A stretch of 64,000 nucleotides of DNA from Salmonirosea aquatica (lineage in GTDB: Bacteria; Bacteroidota; Bacteroidia; Cytophagales; Spirosomataceae): the NCBI RefSeq assembly GCF_009296315.1, contig NZ_WHLY01000002.1, positions 2,170,001 through 2,234,000 of the forward strand, given 5' to 3'. Positions within the stretch are counted from its first letter, which is position 1. Each line of letters begins with the position of its first letter. Position numbers and translations under genes: made by a program. Positions 35,400 to 44,466 of the stretch are shown here, piece by piece. Below the pieces are notes generated by a model that was given only the letters and a program-made list of their open reading frames with translations, ran no database searches and had not been told where the DNA came from.

Positions 35400-35530
35400 T
35401 AAAGCTGATGGCTGATGGCCATTGGCTGTTAGCTTTTTTAATCAATCACTAGGTCAAATGGTGCACTGCGAACGGGTTACTTATGTGGCTAACAGCCAGG
35501 TAGCTATCAGCCAAAAGCCAATGGCTATCA
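35400..35530. repeat. Intergenic GCTGATGGC / GCCAATGGC microrepeats between pntAb and pntB
   Basis: AAGCTGATGGCTGATGGCC, ATTGGCTGTTAGC, GTGGCTAACAGCC, GTAGCTATCAGCC and AAGCCAATGGCTATCAGC occur in alternating orientations, so the spacer can fold on itself. Same word family as 14521-14557, 44467-44600 and 56206-56232. Confidence 0.6.
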
Positions 35531-35812
35531 GCTTTTTTTCTTCTTGAACATTTGCAGCATGCGGTCAGTCACGGCGTAGCCGCCCACTACGTTGATGGTA
35601 GCCAGTACGAGCGCGGCCATGCCGAGGTACTTGCTGACCTCGCCCTCACGGACGCACAGGATGGCCCCTACGATGGTAATACCTGAGATGGCGTTGGAAC
35701 CCGACATGAGCGGGGTGTGCAAGGTGGGGGGTACCTTGGCGATCAGTTCAAAGCCACAGTAGCTGGCCAGTACCAGAATGTATAAGAGGAATATGAAATT
35801 TTCGATTGACAT
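35528..35812 (-). CDS. pntAb: NAD(P) transhydrogenase subunit alpha, membrane part
   Basis: 94 residues with three to four membrane helices. FIFLLYILVLASYCGFELIAKVPPTLHTPLMSGSNAISGITIVGA is the conserved start of the C-terminal domain of PntA, which in many bacteria is a separate chain as here. It forms part of the proton channel with PntB. The first ATG fits the family start. It lies between pntAa and pntB on the minus strand. Confidence 0.95.
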   Translation of the reverse strand: MSIENFIFLLYILVLASYCGFELIAKVPPTLHTPLMSGSNAISGITIVGAILCVREGEVSKYLGMAALVLATINVVGGYAVTDRMLQMFKKKKS

Positions 35813-35839
35813 GGTGGTAGTATTGGGGTGTAGGGTGGT

Positions 35840-35941
35840 GATTTATAGTACAAAAGTTCAGAAGTACAGGAGTGGTTAGACGAAAGTTCCCCAGGTGTTC
35901 TTTGCCGGTACTTTTGTACTCAGGTACTTCTGTACTTACAT
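35840..35941. repeat. Inverted repeats in the pntAa-pntAb spacer
   Basis: AGTACAAAAGTTCAGAAGTACAGG near the pntAb start is mirrored by GTACTTTTGTACTCAGGTAC and GTACTTCTGTAC next to the pntAa stop. The arms share GTACAAAAG/CTTTTGTAC and CAGAAGTAC/GTACTTCTG. Confidence 0.55.
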
Positions 35942-37078
35942 TCATTTACTCTTCGCCAAAATCTCTTTCGTAAAGCCGTGCACCAATTCGCCTTCGTGGG
36001 TGATGAGGCTACCTTTGGTCACGTCCTCGTCCATTTCCCACTTGAAGCCGTCTTTGGTGGCTAGGTGGAGTAGCAACGTAGAAATATTCTTGGCGTACAA
36101 CTCGCTGGCGTTGACGGGTAGCAACGAGGGCATATTGGCTTCACCAATGATGGTAACGCCGTGCTTGACGACGGTCTGCCCGAATTCGCTCAACTCACAG
36201 TTACCGCCCGATTCGACGGCCATGTCGACGATCACTGAGCCCGTTTTCATGCTTTTTACCATGTCTTCGGTAATTAGCACCGGTGCTTTTTTCCCGATCA
36301 CCAGAGCCGTAGTGATCGCGATATCGGCTTCCTTGATGCGTTCTTTGATCAGGGTCTGCTGTTTCTGGAGATAGTCAGCCGAAACTTCTTTGGCGTAGCC
36401 GCCTTCCACTTTCACACCCTCAGCGCCTTCCACTTGTAGGAAGCGGCCTCCCAGCGATTCCACCTGTTCTTTGGTTTCGGCCCGCACGTCGGTAGCCTCC
36501 ACCACCGCACCCAGGCGCTTGGCGGTAGCTATGGCCTGCAAACCGGCCACGCCCGCTCCGAATACCAGCACCCGCGAGGGCGTGATGGTACCGGCGGCAG
36601 TCATCATCAGCGGGAATATCTTACCCAGCGCGTTGGCCCCCAGCAGTACGGCTTTGTAGCCCGCCAGGTTGGCCTGCGAGCTCAGCGCGTCCATTTTTTG
36701 GGCGCGCGAAATGCGGGGTACCGCATCCATCGAAAAAGCCGTGATTTTCTTTTTATTCAAAGCCTCCACGATCGTCGGAATGGTGTAGGCGTAGAGGTAC
36801 GAAATCAGGATGGTACCTTCCTTCATCAGGGCCACGTCGGCTTCGGTGGGAGCATTGACCCGCAGCACCACATCGGCTTCGGCGTAGGCCGCGGCGGTGG
36901 TGGCCACTATGCCGGCTCCGGCTTGTTGGTAGGCTTCGTCGGAAAAATAGGAATTGGTACCGGCACCACTTTCGATCAGGCACGTAAATCCGGCTTTCTG
37001 CAACGATTTGACTACATCGGGCGTGAGAGCCACGCGCCGCTCGAAGGGTTTGGTCTCTTTGGGAACAGCTATTTTCAA
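35942..37078 (-). CDS. pntAa: NAD(P) transhydrogenase subunit alpha, NAD-binding part
   Basis: 378 residues from the TTG giving KIAVPKETKPFERRVALTPDVVKSL, the conserved start; the longer frame adds 34 unconserved residues. Domain I of transhydrogenase, alanine-dehydrogenase-like: PSRVLVFGAGVAGLQAIATAKRLGAVVEATDVR is the Rossmann NAD(H) site, and RETKEQVES-like VRAETKEQVESLGGRF follows. It passes hydride from NADH to NADP+ in domain III of PntB. First gene of the pntAa-pntAb-pntB run. Confidence 0.95.
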   Translation of the reverse strand: MKIAVPKETKPFERRVALTPDVVKSLQKAGFTCLIESGAGTNSYFSDEAYQQAGAGIVATTAAAYAEADVVLRVNAPTEADVALMKEGTILISYLYAYTIPTIVEALNKKKITAFSMDAVPRISRAQKMDALSSQANLAGYKAVLLGANALGKIFPLMMTAAGTITPSRVLVFGAGVAGLQAIATAKRLGAVVEATDVRAETKEQVESLGGRFLQVEGAEGVKVEGGYAKEVSADYLQKQQTLIKERIKEADIAITTALVIGKKAPVLITEDMVKSMKTGSVIVDMAVESGGNCELSEFGQTVVKHGVTIIGEANMPSLLPVNASELYAKNISTLLLHLATKDGFKWEMDEDVTKGSLITHEGELVHGFTKEILAKSK

Positions 37079-37208
37079 GGACAAGAAGTAGTTAGGTGAT
37101 TCAGGAATGCTTTCTGGACGACAAAGGTAGGGTATGGTACCTGATCCGGAATGGCATTTTTTTGGATAAAGAAGGCACAAACCAGACTATCCTACTGAAA
37201 AAAGAAAG

Positions 37209-37618
37209 TCATCGCCCCTTGATAAAAACCAAATCGCACACGTGGTCGGGACAGGGAGAAAGTGTGAGCGAATCGGCTTTTAGGGTAAGTCCCTGGTAGA
37301 AGGCCGGGTAGGTGTTACCGGCAATGAAGCCCACCCGTTGCCCCACGAACCGGACGGAATCCACCTTGTAGTATTTGCTACTACGGTAGTATTCGGTTTC
37401 TTCACCCAGGGACGACAGGGTACCATCGCTCGCAAAGGTCAGGGTGTTCAAGTCAGGATTCTCGATGGTTTTCAAGACGTACGTTGAATCGTTGAGAACG
37501 TTTTTCTGCACCAGCTTCCAGGTACCTACCAGCGGGGGTACCCTACGCCCAGCGATTCTTCTTTCGTGCAGCTACTCCATCCTATCATCAAAATCAAGAA
37601 CACGATTGCCTTTTTCAT
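37209..37618 (-). pseudogene. Frameshifted lipocalin-like lipoprotein
   Basis: Two frames make one protein. The first starts at 37618 with MKKAIVFLILMIGWSSC (lipobox) and TKEESLGVG, then runs into a stop at 37526. The second frame carries PPLVGTWKLVQKN and continues to 37209. LVGTWKLV is the usual first strand of lipocalin-like domains in Bacteroidota. Adding one G to GGGTACC near 37540 (minus strand GTAGGGTACCCCC) restores a single frame reading LGVGVPPLVGTW. It faces a plus-strand cluster of three similar lipoproteins. It may be a true mutation or a sequence error. Confidence 0.75.
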
Positions 37619-37789
37619 ACGAAACCCAGCCGAATCTGTTGATTGCTTACCTCTTGGAAACTTTACAGCAAAGTAGCGAATAATCCGGGAAGATGGCAAC
37701 GTCGGGCCTTTTGGGATGAAATTCTGACCTGCCTTTCCAACCAATTACTCCTGATTCCACTCTATCTATACAAACAGCCTGAATAGCTT

Positions 37790-38215
37790 ATGAAACGCTA
37801 CCTGTACATTCTCGCGATTCCGCTCTTTTTGTTAAACTGCAAAAAGGACGAAGTACCCGACCCGCTTCCGACTATCAAAGAACTCGTAGGTAGGTGGCGG
37901 CTGGTAGCCACGGAAACAACCGTAGACGGAGAAAAAGTTTGGGAGAGTGCTACGGCAAGTTACTATCTGATATTTCGATTCGATGGAGTTATCCTGAATG
38001 AAAACGGTAATCGGCCTTGTTGCACCCCTGGTTCGCTAATCGTAAATGGTGTTCCCTTTACGATCAAACCACTTGCTCCGGTATCATCCGAATTCTGCGG
38101 AAACGTAAGCTGTTTATACATGCCTAATTTGATTTTACAGCAAAATGCCGACACGCTCATCGTTACACCAGGGATAGAAAATCCTCATTACCGATCCAGG
38201 TACCTCCGCGAGTAA
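37790..38215 (+). CDS. Lipocalin-like lipoprotein, copy 1 of tandem set
   Basis: 141 residues. Signal MKRYLYILAIPLFLLNC with Cys17, then KKDE, a surface-export-like tag. Mature part: IKELVGRWRLVATETTVDGEKVWE, FRFDGVILNENG, a CC pair (PCCTPGS) and a closing RYLRE. The ELVGRWRL opening is a lipocalin-like strand. First of three close paralogues in the same direction, 13 bp from the next, so likely one transcript. Function unknown; ligand binding is possible by fold. Confidence 0.8.
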   Translation: MKRYLYILAIPLFLLNCKKDEVPDPLPTIKELVGRWRLVATETTVDGEKVWESATASYYLIFRFDGVILNENGNRPCCTPGSLIVNGVPFTIKPLAPVSSEFCGNVSCLYMPNLILQQNADTLIVTPGIENPHYRSRYLRE

Positions 38216-38228
38216 CTTTACTAACACT

Positions 38229-38656
38229 ATGAAACGATTCTTGTACGCGCTCCTGCTGCCAATTTTGCTGGTTGGCTGTAAAAAACACGATTTTGAAACC
38301 CCGCCCGCTATTAAAGAGCTTGTGGGCAAATGGCGGTTGAAAGCCGTGGAAAAGACTGTGAATGGTCAAACTGTTTGGGAAGAGGTACCCGCTCAGGATG
38401 GAGATACTTTCACCATCCGATTTGATGGGATTCTATTGGGCAGCAACGGATTGCCGCCTTGCTGCGGACTGGACAAATACAGTATCGATGGGTACCCTAC
38501 GTAGCGAAACCTCAAATAGAGGTACCCTACAATGCTGAGTGTGAATTAATCAACTGTGCTTCTTGCCCCAGAGATATGAGAGTGGAAAATGATGAATTAA
38601 TTGCAACTGTAACCTGCGGTCAATACCATTCTCGATCAAAATATGTAAGAGAATAA
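38229..38656 (+). pseudogene. Lipocalin-like lipoprotein, copy 2, frameshifted
   Basis: The first frame gives MKRFLYALLLPILLVGC (Cys17), KELVGKWRLKAVEKTVNGQTVWE, FRFDGILLGSNGLPPCC and stops at 38504 after SIDGYPT. The other frame continues VPYVAKPQIEVPYNAECELINCASCP to the family ending KYVRE at 38656. One added G in GATGGGTACCC (about 38490) gives DGVPYVAKPQ and rejoins the frames. This is the same change that repairs 37209-37618. Flanked 13 bp and 10 bp by intact paralogues. Confidence 0.8.
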
Positions 38657-38666
38657 CGTCAAAAAC

Positions 38667-39110
38667 ATGAAAAGGTACCTATACATATTCCTACTTCCGC
38701 TTCTGCTACTCAACTGTAAAAAAGAAAGTGAACCCGCACCGCTTCCGGCTATTGAAGAAATCGTAGGGAAGTGGCGGCTGGATGCCGTGGAAAAGACCGT
38801 AAATGGACAGAAAGTGTGGGAACAGGTTTCTGGTCCTGTTCCAATCTTTACATACTATTTGGTTTTTCGATTTGATGGAGTGATCCTGGGTGAAAAGGGA
38901 TTGTCGTGGTGCTGTTCACCGGAGACGCTGATCGTCAACGGTACCTCGTTCAAGATTAAACCCAAGGCTAAGGTACCTACTAATCCCCAGTGCGCCTATG
39001 TCGATTGCATCTCATGTCCTTCCTGGGATTTGGAACAAAGGGATAACGAACTTATCCTGACGTCAGCGTGCGAATTCCTCAACTACCGGCACAGGTACCT
39101 CCGCGAATAA
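38667..39110 (+). CDS. Lipocalin-like lipoprotein, copy 3 of tandem set
   Basis: 147 residues. Signal MKRYLYIFLLPLLLLNC with Cys17 then KKES. IEEIVGKWRLDAVEKTVNGQKVWEQV, LVFRFDGVILGEKGLSWCC, LIVNGTSFKIKPKA and final RHRYLRE align with copies 1 and 2 throughout. Cys residues in CAYVDCISCP are shared with copy 2. Intact. It ends one base before the crtB stop codon on the opposite strand. Confidence 0.8.
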   Translation: MKRYLYIFLLPLLLLNCKKESEPAPLPAIEEIVGKWRLDAVEKTVNGQKVWEQVSGPVPIFTYYLVFRFDGVILGEKGLSWCCSPETLIVNGTSFKIKPKAKVPTNPQCAYVDCISCPSWDLEQRDNELILTSACEFLNYRHRYLRE

Positions 39111-39111
39111 C

Positions 39112-39963
39112 CTACCACAGCGAAGCGGTCAGCGCGCTGATCCTAAACTTGACGTAGGTTTGAGCCAGCAAGGCCAGCTTGCGACTGTCGGGCACGCGGA
39201 TGCGCTCTTCCTGCACGCGGGCGGCGGGCAGGCTTTTTATTTTATTGAATAAAGTGCAGTAGTATACGTAGGCCAGATACACGCCCTGCCGCGCGCCTTT
39301 GGGCAATTGGAGGATCGCTTTGTAGGCAGCGTCAAAGTCAGCCTGAATGTCGGCCTCGATGCATTTTTTGGCGTTCGGATCGAACGCTTTGAAATCTACC
39401 CCCGGAAAATACACCCGGCCCCGATCCTGGAAATCGCTTTTGAGATCGCGCAGAAAGTTCACTTTCTGGAAGGCCGCCCCCAAGCTACGCGCCCCTTCGC
39501 GCAGGTGATCATACTGCGCTTCGTTACCCTCGCAGAATACCCGCAGACACATAAGCCCTACGACTTCCGCCGATCCATAGACGTACTGCTGGTAGCCATC
39601 GGGCGTGTAGGTGTGCTCGTACAAATCCATTTCCATGCTATTCAGGAAGGCTTCGATCAATTCATGTTCGATATGGTATTGATTCACCACCAACTGAAAG
39701 GAATGCAGGACGGGATTGAGGCTGATTTTCTCTTCAATGGCTTGAAACGCCTCTTTCCGGAAGCGATCCAGCAGGTCTTTTTTATCAAAATCATGAAAGG
39801 TATCCACGATTTCGTCGGCAAAGCGGACAAAACCATAAATGGCGTAGATAGGTAGGTGAAACTTTCGGTCGAGCGTGCGGATGCCCAGCGTGAAGGAGGT
39901 GCTGTAGTTCTCCGTAATGATCTTGCTGCATTGCAGCGTCGTCCGATTGAATAGTTCCAGCAT
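39112..39963 (-). CDS. crtB: Phytoene/squalene synthase family protein CrtB
   Basis: 283 residues from the ATG giving MLELFNRTTLQCSKIITENYSTSFTLGIRTL; a start 13 codons upstream is less likely. Aspartate-rich prenyl-diphosphate site FADEIVDTFHD near residue 60, second site FLRDLKSDFQDRGRVYFPG near 190. It condenses two geranylgeranyl diphosphates to phytoene, the first carotenoid step. It follows crtI on the minus strand with 94 bp between, the usual Bacteroidota pair. Confidence 0.95.
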   Translation of the reverse strand: MLELFNRTTLQCSKIITENYSTSFTLGIRTLDRKFHLPIYAIYGFVRFADEIVDTFHDFDKKDLLDRFRKEAFQAIEEKISLNPVLHSFQLVVNQYHIEHELIEAFLNSMEMDLYEHTYTPDGYQQYVYGSAEVVGLMCLRVFCEGNEAQYDHLREGARSLGAAFQKVNFLRDLKSDFQDRGRVYFPGVDFKAFDPNAKKCIEADIQADFDAAYKAILQLPKGARQGVYLAYVYYCTLFNKIKSLPAARVQEERIRVPDSRKLALLAQTYVKFRISALTASLW

Positions 39964-40057
39964 CGAGTGGGCCTTTTGGATCTTTCTAAAATTTAGTTTC
40001 AATATAACCCGAACTCTCGGATTTTGTTAAAGGTTTTTTCAAAAACGTCAGACAAAC

Positions 40058-41545
40058 CTACCTCAGGGGAAATTCTTTTTCTACTTCCTTCGCCACCACC
40101 AGGCCTGAAATGAGGGATGGTGGTACGCCAGGTCCGGGTACGGTAAGCTGCCCGGTATAGTACAGGTTTTTGACCTTTCTGTTTTTCAGAGCAGGCTTCA
40201 GGAGGGCCGTTTGCCGCAACGTATTGGCCAGTCCGTAGGCATTGCCTTTGAAGGCATTGTAGTCTTCCCTGAATTCCGAGTGCGCATAGCTCCGTTTGTA
40301 TACCACATGAGGCCGGACGGCCTCGCCCACATAGGCTTCCAGACGGTCCATGATCAGGTTGAAGTATTTGTCCCGGATGGCTTCGGTGTCGTCGGTCAAG
40401 CCTGGTGCTACCGGAATGAGCAAAAACAAATTCTCGCTGCCTTCGGGAGCCACGCTCGGGTCGGTTTTGGAAGGAGCCGACACGTAGAACAACGGACGGG
40501 AAGGCCACTTCGGATTTTCATAGATTTCTTCGGCGTGCAGCGCAAAATCCTCGTCAAAAAACAGATTATGGTGTGTCAGCCGGGGTACCCTTTTGTTCAC
40601 CCCCACATAATACAGCAGCGACGAGGGAGCCATGACCCGTTTGTCCCAGTAGCCTTCAGTGTAGTTCCTGTAGGGTTCGGCCAGCAATTGGCTATCCACA
40701 TGGTGATAGTCGGCGCCTGCTATGACAATATCCGTCTCGTAGGTACCTTCGGCGGTCAGCACCCGGCTAGCCCTGCCTTGTTCGACCGCAATGTGCCGGA
40801 CATTCTGATTCAGGATGATTTTCACACCTTTCTCCTTGGCCAGCGCCACCATACCCCGTACGATTTCGTGCATGCCACCCATGGGGTACCAGGTACCCAG
40901 TGCCATTTCGGCGTAGTTCATCAGGCTGTACATGGCGGGGGTTTTCTCGGCGGTAGCTCCCAAAAACAGAATCGGAAACTCCACGAGCTGTAGCAGGCGC
41001 GGGTCTTTGAAGAACTTACGTACGTGTGAGGCAAACGACTGGAACACATCCAGGCGCGTGACGTCGTAGAGCAGCTTGAGACTCAGGAATTCGGACACCT
41101 TCCGACTGGGTTTCCACACAAACTTCTTGATTCCGACTTCGTACTTATAGGCCGCCTGCCGCAGAAACTCGTCCAGTTGTGCGGCGCTACCATGTTCCAT
41201 GGACTCAAACAGCGCCCGCAGCGCCTTCATGTCAGCCGGCAAGTCTACCTGCTGGCCAGGGCCAAAGATTACTTTGTAGGAAGGATCGAGCCGCACCAGG
41301 TCATAGTAGTCAGAGGGCTTTTTCCCGAACCGAGCAAAATAGTCGTCGAACACATCGGGCATCCAGTACCAGCTTGGGCCCATATCGAACACAAAGCCCT
41401 GCTCACGGAATACCCGCGCCCGGCCACCCGGGAGGCTGTTTTTTTCCAGAACTGTTACGTCATAGCCCTGATGCGCCAGTTGCGTGGCGGCAGAAAGGCC
41501 GGCAAAACCGGCCCCAATCACAATGACCCGTCGGGATTCACTCAT
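40058..41545 (-). CDS. crtI: Phytoene desaturase CrtI
   Basis: 495 residues. N-terminal FAD dinucleotide fold RVIVIGAGFAGLSAATQLAHQGYDVTVLEKNSLPGGRA, substrate region DMGPSWYWMPDVFDDYFARFG, and the C-terminal carotenoid-dehydrogenase signature NLYYTGQLTVPGPGVPPSLISGLVVAKEV. It desaturates phytoene stepwise to lycopene or a shorter product, membrane-associated. Upstream, the sigma gene is cut off by a strong terminator, so crtI has its own promoter within 41546-41585. Confidence 0.96.
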   Translation of the reverse strand: MSESRRVIVIGAGFAGLSAATQLAHQGYDVTVLEKNSLPGGRARVFREQGFVFDMGPSWYWMPDVFDDYFARFGKKPSDYYDLVRLDPSYKVIFGPGQQVDLPADMKALRALFESMEHGSAAQLDEFLRQAAYKYEVGIKKFVWKPSRKVSEFLSLKLLYDVTRLDVFQSFASHVRKFFKDPRLLQLVEFPILFLGATAEKTPAMYSLMNYAEMALGTWYPMGGMHEIVRGMVALAKEKGVKIILNQNVRHIAVEQGRASRVLTAEGTYETDIVIAGADYHHVDSQLLAEPYRNYTEGYWDKRVMAPSSLLYYVGVNKRVPRLTHHNLFFDEDFALHAEEIYENPKWPSRPLFYVSAPSKTDPSVAPEGSENLFLLIPVAPGLTDDTEAIRDKYFNLIMDRLEAYVGEAVRPHVVYKRSYAHSEFREDYNAFKGNAYGLANTLRQTALLKPALKNRKVKNLYYTGQLTVPGPGVPPSLISGLVVAKEVEKEFPLR

Positions 41546-41585
41546 GCACTTATCGGGGAAAAGGCGGGTTGGAGGCAGCAGCCGA

Positions 41586-41616
41586 CAAAAAAGTCAGATG
41601 GTACCCCATCTGACTT
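41586..41616 (-). terminator. Terminator after the ECF sigma gene
   Basis: On the minus strand AAAGTCAGATGG and CCATCTGACTTT pair around GGTA, followed by a run of six T. The loop and stem edge contain GGTACC. 63 bp after the sigma gene stop and 41 bp before crtI. Confidence 0.9.
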
Positions 41617-41678
41617 TCTGCATCTTTCCTCTCCATAAACCAAACAATAGTAATCAATCAATATACTCAACTCCGTAC

Positions 41679-42191
41679 TCAGTCCAGGTGCGAATAGACC
41701 CGCAGCAGATGCTTAAGTTCCTTGCGGGCAATGTGAATCCGATTTTTGACGGTTCCGATGGGAATTTCCAGTTTAGCCGCGATTTCGTGGTACTTAAAGC
41801 CACGGAAATGCATCATGAAGGGTACCTTATAAGCCGACTCCAACGACTCGATGGCAGTTGTGATGTCGTCCATGGCGAAACTAGAATAGGCCTCATTGTG
41901 GGTGCTGTTATCGGACGAATTGATGTAGTGCAGATTGTCCGTAGTATCGATAAAGGTATTCTTCCTCATCATCCGCTGGTAATTGGTGATGAAGGTATTC
42001 TTCATAATTGTATACAACCAGGCTTTCAGGTTGGTACCGTCGGTGTATTTCTCCCGATTAGTAAAAGCTTTAAGCATCGTATCCTGCAGCAGGTCATTAG
42101 CATCTTCCGAATCACGGGTCAGGCGCATGGCAAAAGGCCTTAGCGTTTTGGAAACCCGGTTTATATTATAAGTGAATTCAAGAGCTGTCAT
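41679..42191 (-). CDS. ECF-type RNA polymerase sigma factor
   Basis: 170 residues from the ATG giving MTALEFTYNINRVSKTLRPFAMRL (12 further upstream codons are possible). Sigma-2 region RDSEDANDLLQDTMLKAFTNREKY, region 2.4 LKAWLYTIMKNTFITNYQR, and sigma-4 helix-turn-helix FKYHEIAAKLEIPIGTVKNRIHIARKELK. There is no anti-sigma gene next to it. Lying just before crtI-crtB, it may control carotenoid synthesis, as light or stress sigma factors do elsewhere, but the terminator between them separates transcription. Regulation is inference. Confidence 0.93.
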   Translation of the reverse strand: MTALEFTYNINRVSKTLRPFAMRLTRDSEDANDLLQDTMLKAFTNREKYTDGTNLKAWLYTIMKNTFITNYQRMMRKNTFIDTTDNLHYINSSDNSTHNEAYSSFAMDDITTAIESLESAYKVPFMMHFRGFKYHEIAAKLEIPIGTVKNRIHIARKELKHLLRVYSHLD

Positions 42192-42459
42192 AGAAAGTCT
42201 GAGGTTAAGTAGATTTTGTTGAACCAAATTAAATAAACATTAAACAAGATTCCAAATTTCGTTGAACTTTCATTTCAATTATTAATAAAAACTACGCCTG
42301 CTCAATTAAACGCGTCTTGATTTTCAACCCATTAACTAAATCGCTATACTATATTAGTACAATATGTAGTTTTCATATAATTATATAGAGTAAATACTGT
42401 TGAATAAAAATTACTGAAAGCTTAACAAACCTAAATCCCGTACCAAAATTGTACCTACA

Positions 42460-43326
42460 TTAGTTGTCACGTGTCTTGTAAAATAATTCGTAATGGAAAG
42501 TCAGCGGGTCAGGATATTGAAAGGTATAATCCAACATACTGCCCAACTTATCGGAGGAGACCAACTTATATTTTTCTGAGTGTGTGGGTACCTTGAAAGT
42601 AGGTGATTCCCAGCCAAATTCAGCACAGGAAGTCTCGTACACTTCCCGGCGCGACGGATGCTGAGGAGCTACTGCATTGTATACTCCATCGGGATTTTCC
42701 GACCTCAATAAAGCACTGACAATTCCGATGACATCATCGCGGTGAATGTAGTTGACCGGAAGACTACCCGTAGTCATATTCTGTTTTCCACGCACATATT
42801 TGCCCGGTATCCGGTCATAGCCCATCAGCCCACCACATCGCAATACAGTCACTCGGCGGCTTGCACTGGCCAGGTCCAGCATTCTGTTTTCTGCCAGCAC
42901 CAGTCCCGGAGAAGCGGATTGGCCGGATTCCAGCACATCGGCTTCGGTCATTACCCTGTTCAATTCGGGATATACCGAGGTAGAACTCACATAGATTATT
43001 TTCGAAACCGACGTTTTATTTAGCATAGCCGCCAGAAAATCCATTTGCTGAGGATGAAAATCCCCCCCTAGGTGCGACACCCGGGGAGGTATGTCTACAA
43101 TCACAGTATCAACATCCAGAAGTTCGGACCAATGCTCTCCTCGCGGGTCAGGGCTCAGACTGGCTACATAGGCTTCTATGCCCAGGCTTTTGAGTCCTGC
43201 CAGTTTTGCCGGAGAAGTAGTACTTCCCTTCACAAGGTACCCCTCAACCAGCAGCCGTTCGGCCAGCGACTTTCCTAGCCATCCACATCCTACAACACTT
43301 ATTGTCTTTCCGCTTGCATGAGCCAT
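42460..43326 (-). CDS. NAD(P)-dependent epimerase/dehydratase-like protein (extended SDR, YeeZ-like)
   Basis: 288 residues. Rossmann N-terminus ISVVGCGWLGKSLAERLLVEGY (GxGxxG), then YVSSTSVYPELN, in which the SDR active-site region keeps Tyr but lacks the classical YxxxK. PVNYIHRDDVIGIVSALL and YNAVAPQHPSRREVY are shared with YeeZ-like proteins. The substrate is unknown; it may bind NADP without catalysis. The 268-bp AT-rich spacer to the sigma gene holds no gene. Confidence 0.8.
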   Translation of the reverse strand: MAHASGKTISVVGCGWLGKSLAERLLVEGYLVKGSTTSPAKLAGLKSLGIEAYVASLSPDPRGEHWSELLDVDTVIVDIPPRVSHLGGDFHPQQMDFLAAMLNKTSVSKIIYVSSTSVYPELNRVMTEADVLESGQSASPGLVLAENRMLDLASASRRVTVLRCGGLMGYDRIPGKYVRGKQNMTTGSLPVNYIHRDDVIGIVSALLRSENPDGVYNAVAPQHPSRREVYETSCAEFGWESPTFKVPTHSEKYKLVSSDKLGSMLDYTFQYPDPLTFHYELFYKTRDN

Positions 43327-43458
43327 AATCCTTGTCAGCCAAATGATATCGAACGTTCAACCTAGTCACTGGCTACCTGCGATCCGTGTGAAATGAAACC
43401 CGCTCACTGCAACTTTTTAGTTACTTTTGCATGTTTGGTTAGCGTGTTTCCTCATCTG

Positions 43459-44466
43459 ATGCGAATGGCTTTACCGCGATTAATTCTATTTCTGGGCGTT
43501 GTCTGGCTCTTTACGAGCTGCAACAATTCGTCCGATACATCACCCGACGTAAGTACCGTACAGGTGGAAGTTGCCATCGAATCACTGGAAGATTCGCTAT
43601 TTGCCTGCCAGTCGGTTGAAGCCATGGAAAAATTCCTTGCTCGTTATCCTTTTCTCAGCCAGGTCTATTTTCCTGATGTTGCACCGCAGGACTCCTCGTT
43701 AGCCCCTGTTCTGTACGAGCATATACGTAATACTTCGCTTCGGGGATTCAAGGAGGAAGTGGATTCTTTGTTTAGTGATAAAAACCAGCAACTCAGGCAA
43801 CCTCTCGAAACAGCGTTCAAACATATCAAATATTACTACCCACGTTTCAAAGCGCCTCGCGTGGTGACCCTGGTTACGGGTTTCATGGGGAGCGATTTAT
43901 ATATATCCGACAGTCTCATCATCATTGGCCTTGATTATTTCGGGGGGCCTCAAGCTACCTACCGTCCCCAGGTCTATGCCTATCAGTTGGGACGCTACCA
44001 GAAAGAGTATCTGGTTCCGTCCATTCTTTTTTTTATGGCAGACCAATACAACCGGACCGATCCCGCAGATAAGACGTTGCTGGCCGATATGATAGGTTAT
44101 GGCAAATCGTTCGAATTTGTGAAGCGGTGTGCTCCTCAGACGCCGGACAGCCTGGTTCTGGGCTTTTCTGAAAAGAACCTGACGCGCACTTATAACAGCC
44201 AGACCGCCATTTGGGCTTTTGTGGTGGAAAACCGCCTGCTCTACGAAAAGGCTCAACTGGTAAAACAGAAGTACGTAGGCGAGCGTCCTTTTACGCCCGA
44301 GATCGGTCCTGACGTACCGGGCGGCATCGGGCGGTGGCTGGGCTGGCGTATCGTGAGCCGTTATATGGAGGAGCATCCCGACGTGACTTTACCTGAACTG
44401 ATGAACAATCCCAACGCCCAGCAGATTTTACAGCAATCAGGTTATAAGGGACAGATGGACGAATGA
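43459..44466 (+). CDS. gldB: Gliding motility lipoprotein GldB-like
   Basis: 335 residues from the ATG at 43459; an earlier in-frame ATG at 43393 would precede the signal with unlikely residues. Signal ALPRLILFLGVVWLFTSC gives a lipoprotein, then the GldB body: FKHIKYYYPRFKAPRVVTLVTGF, LIIIGLDYFGG, and the C-terminal GGIGRWLGWRIVSRYMEEHPDVTLPELM are family features. GldB is required for gliding in Flavobacterium and is close to the T9SS machinery in function. It appears here with porU and porV 20 kb away. Confidence 0.85.
   Translation: MRMALPRLILFLGVVWLFTSCNNSSDTSPDVSTVQVEVAIESLEDSLFACQSVEAMEKFLARYPFLSQVYFPDVAPQDSSLAPVLYEHIRNTSLRGFKEEVDSLFSDKNQQLRQPLETAFKHIKYYYPRFKAPRVVTLVTGFMGSDLYISDSLIIIGLDYFGGPQATYRPQVYAYQLGRYQKEYLVPSILFFMADQYNRTDPADKTLLADMIGYGKSFEFVKRCAPQTPDSLVLGFSEKNLTRTYNSQTAIWAFVVENRLLYEKAQLVKQKYVGERPFTPEIGPDVPGGIGRWLGWRIVSRYMEEHPDVTLPELMNNPNAQQILQQSGYKGQMDE

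Noticed and set aside
37520..37545. Programmed ribosomal frameshifting in the lipoprotein gene
   Set aside because: No slippery heptamer with a following structure can be recognised; a one-base loss explains it more simply.
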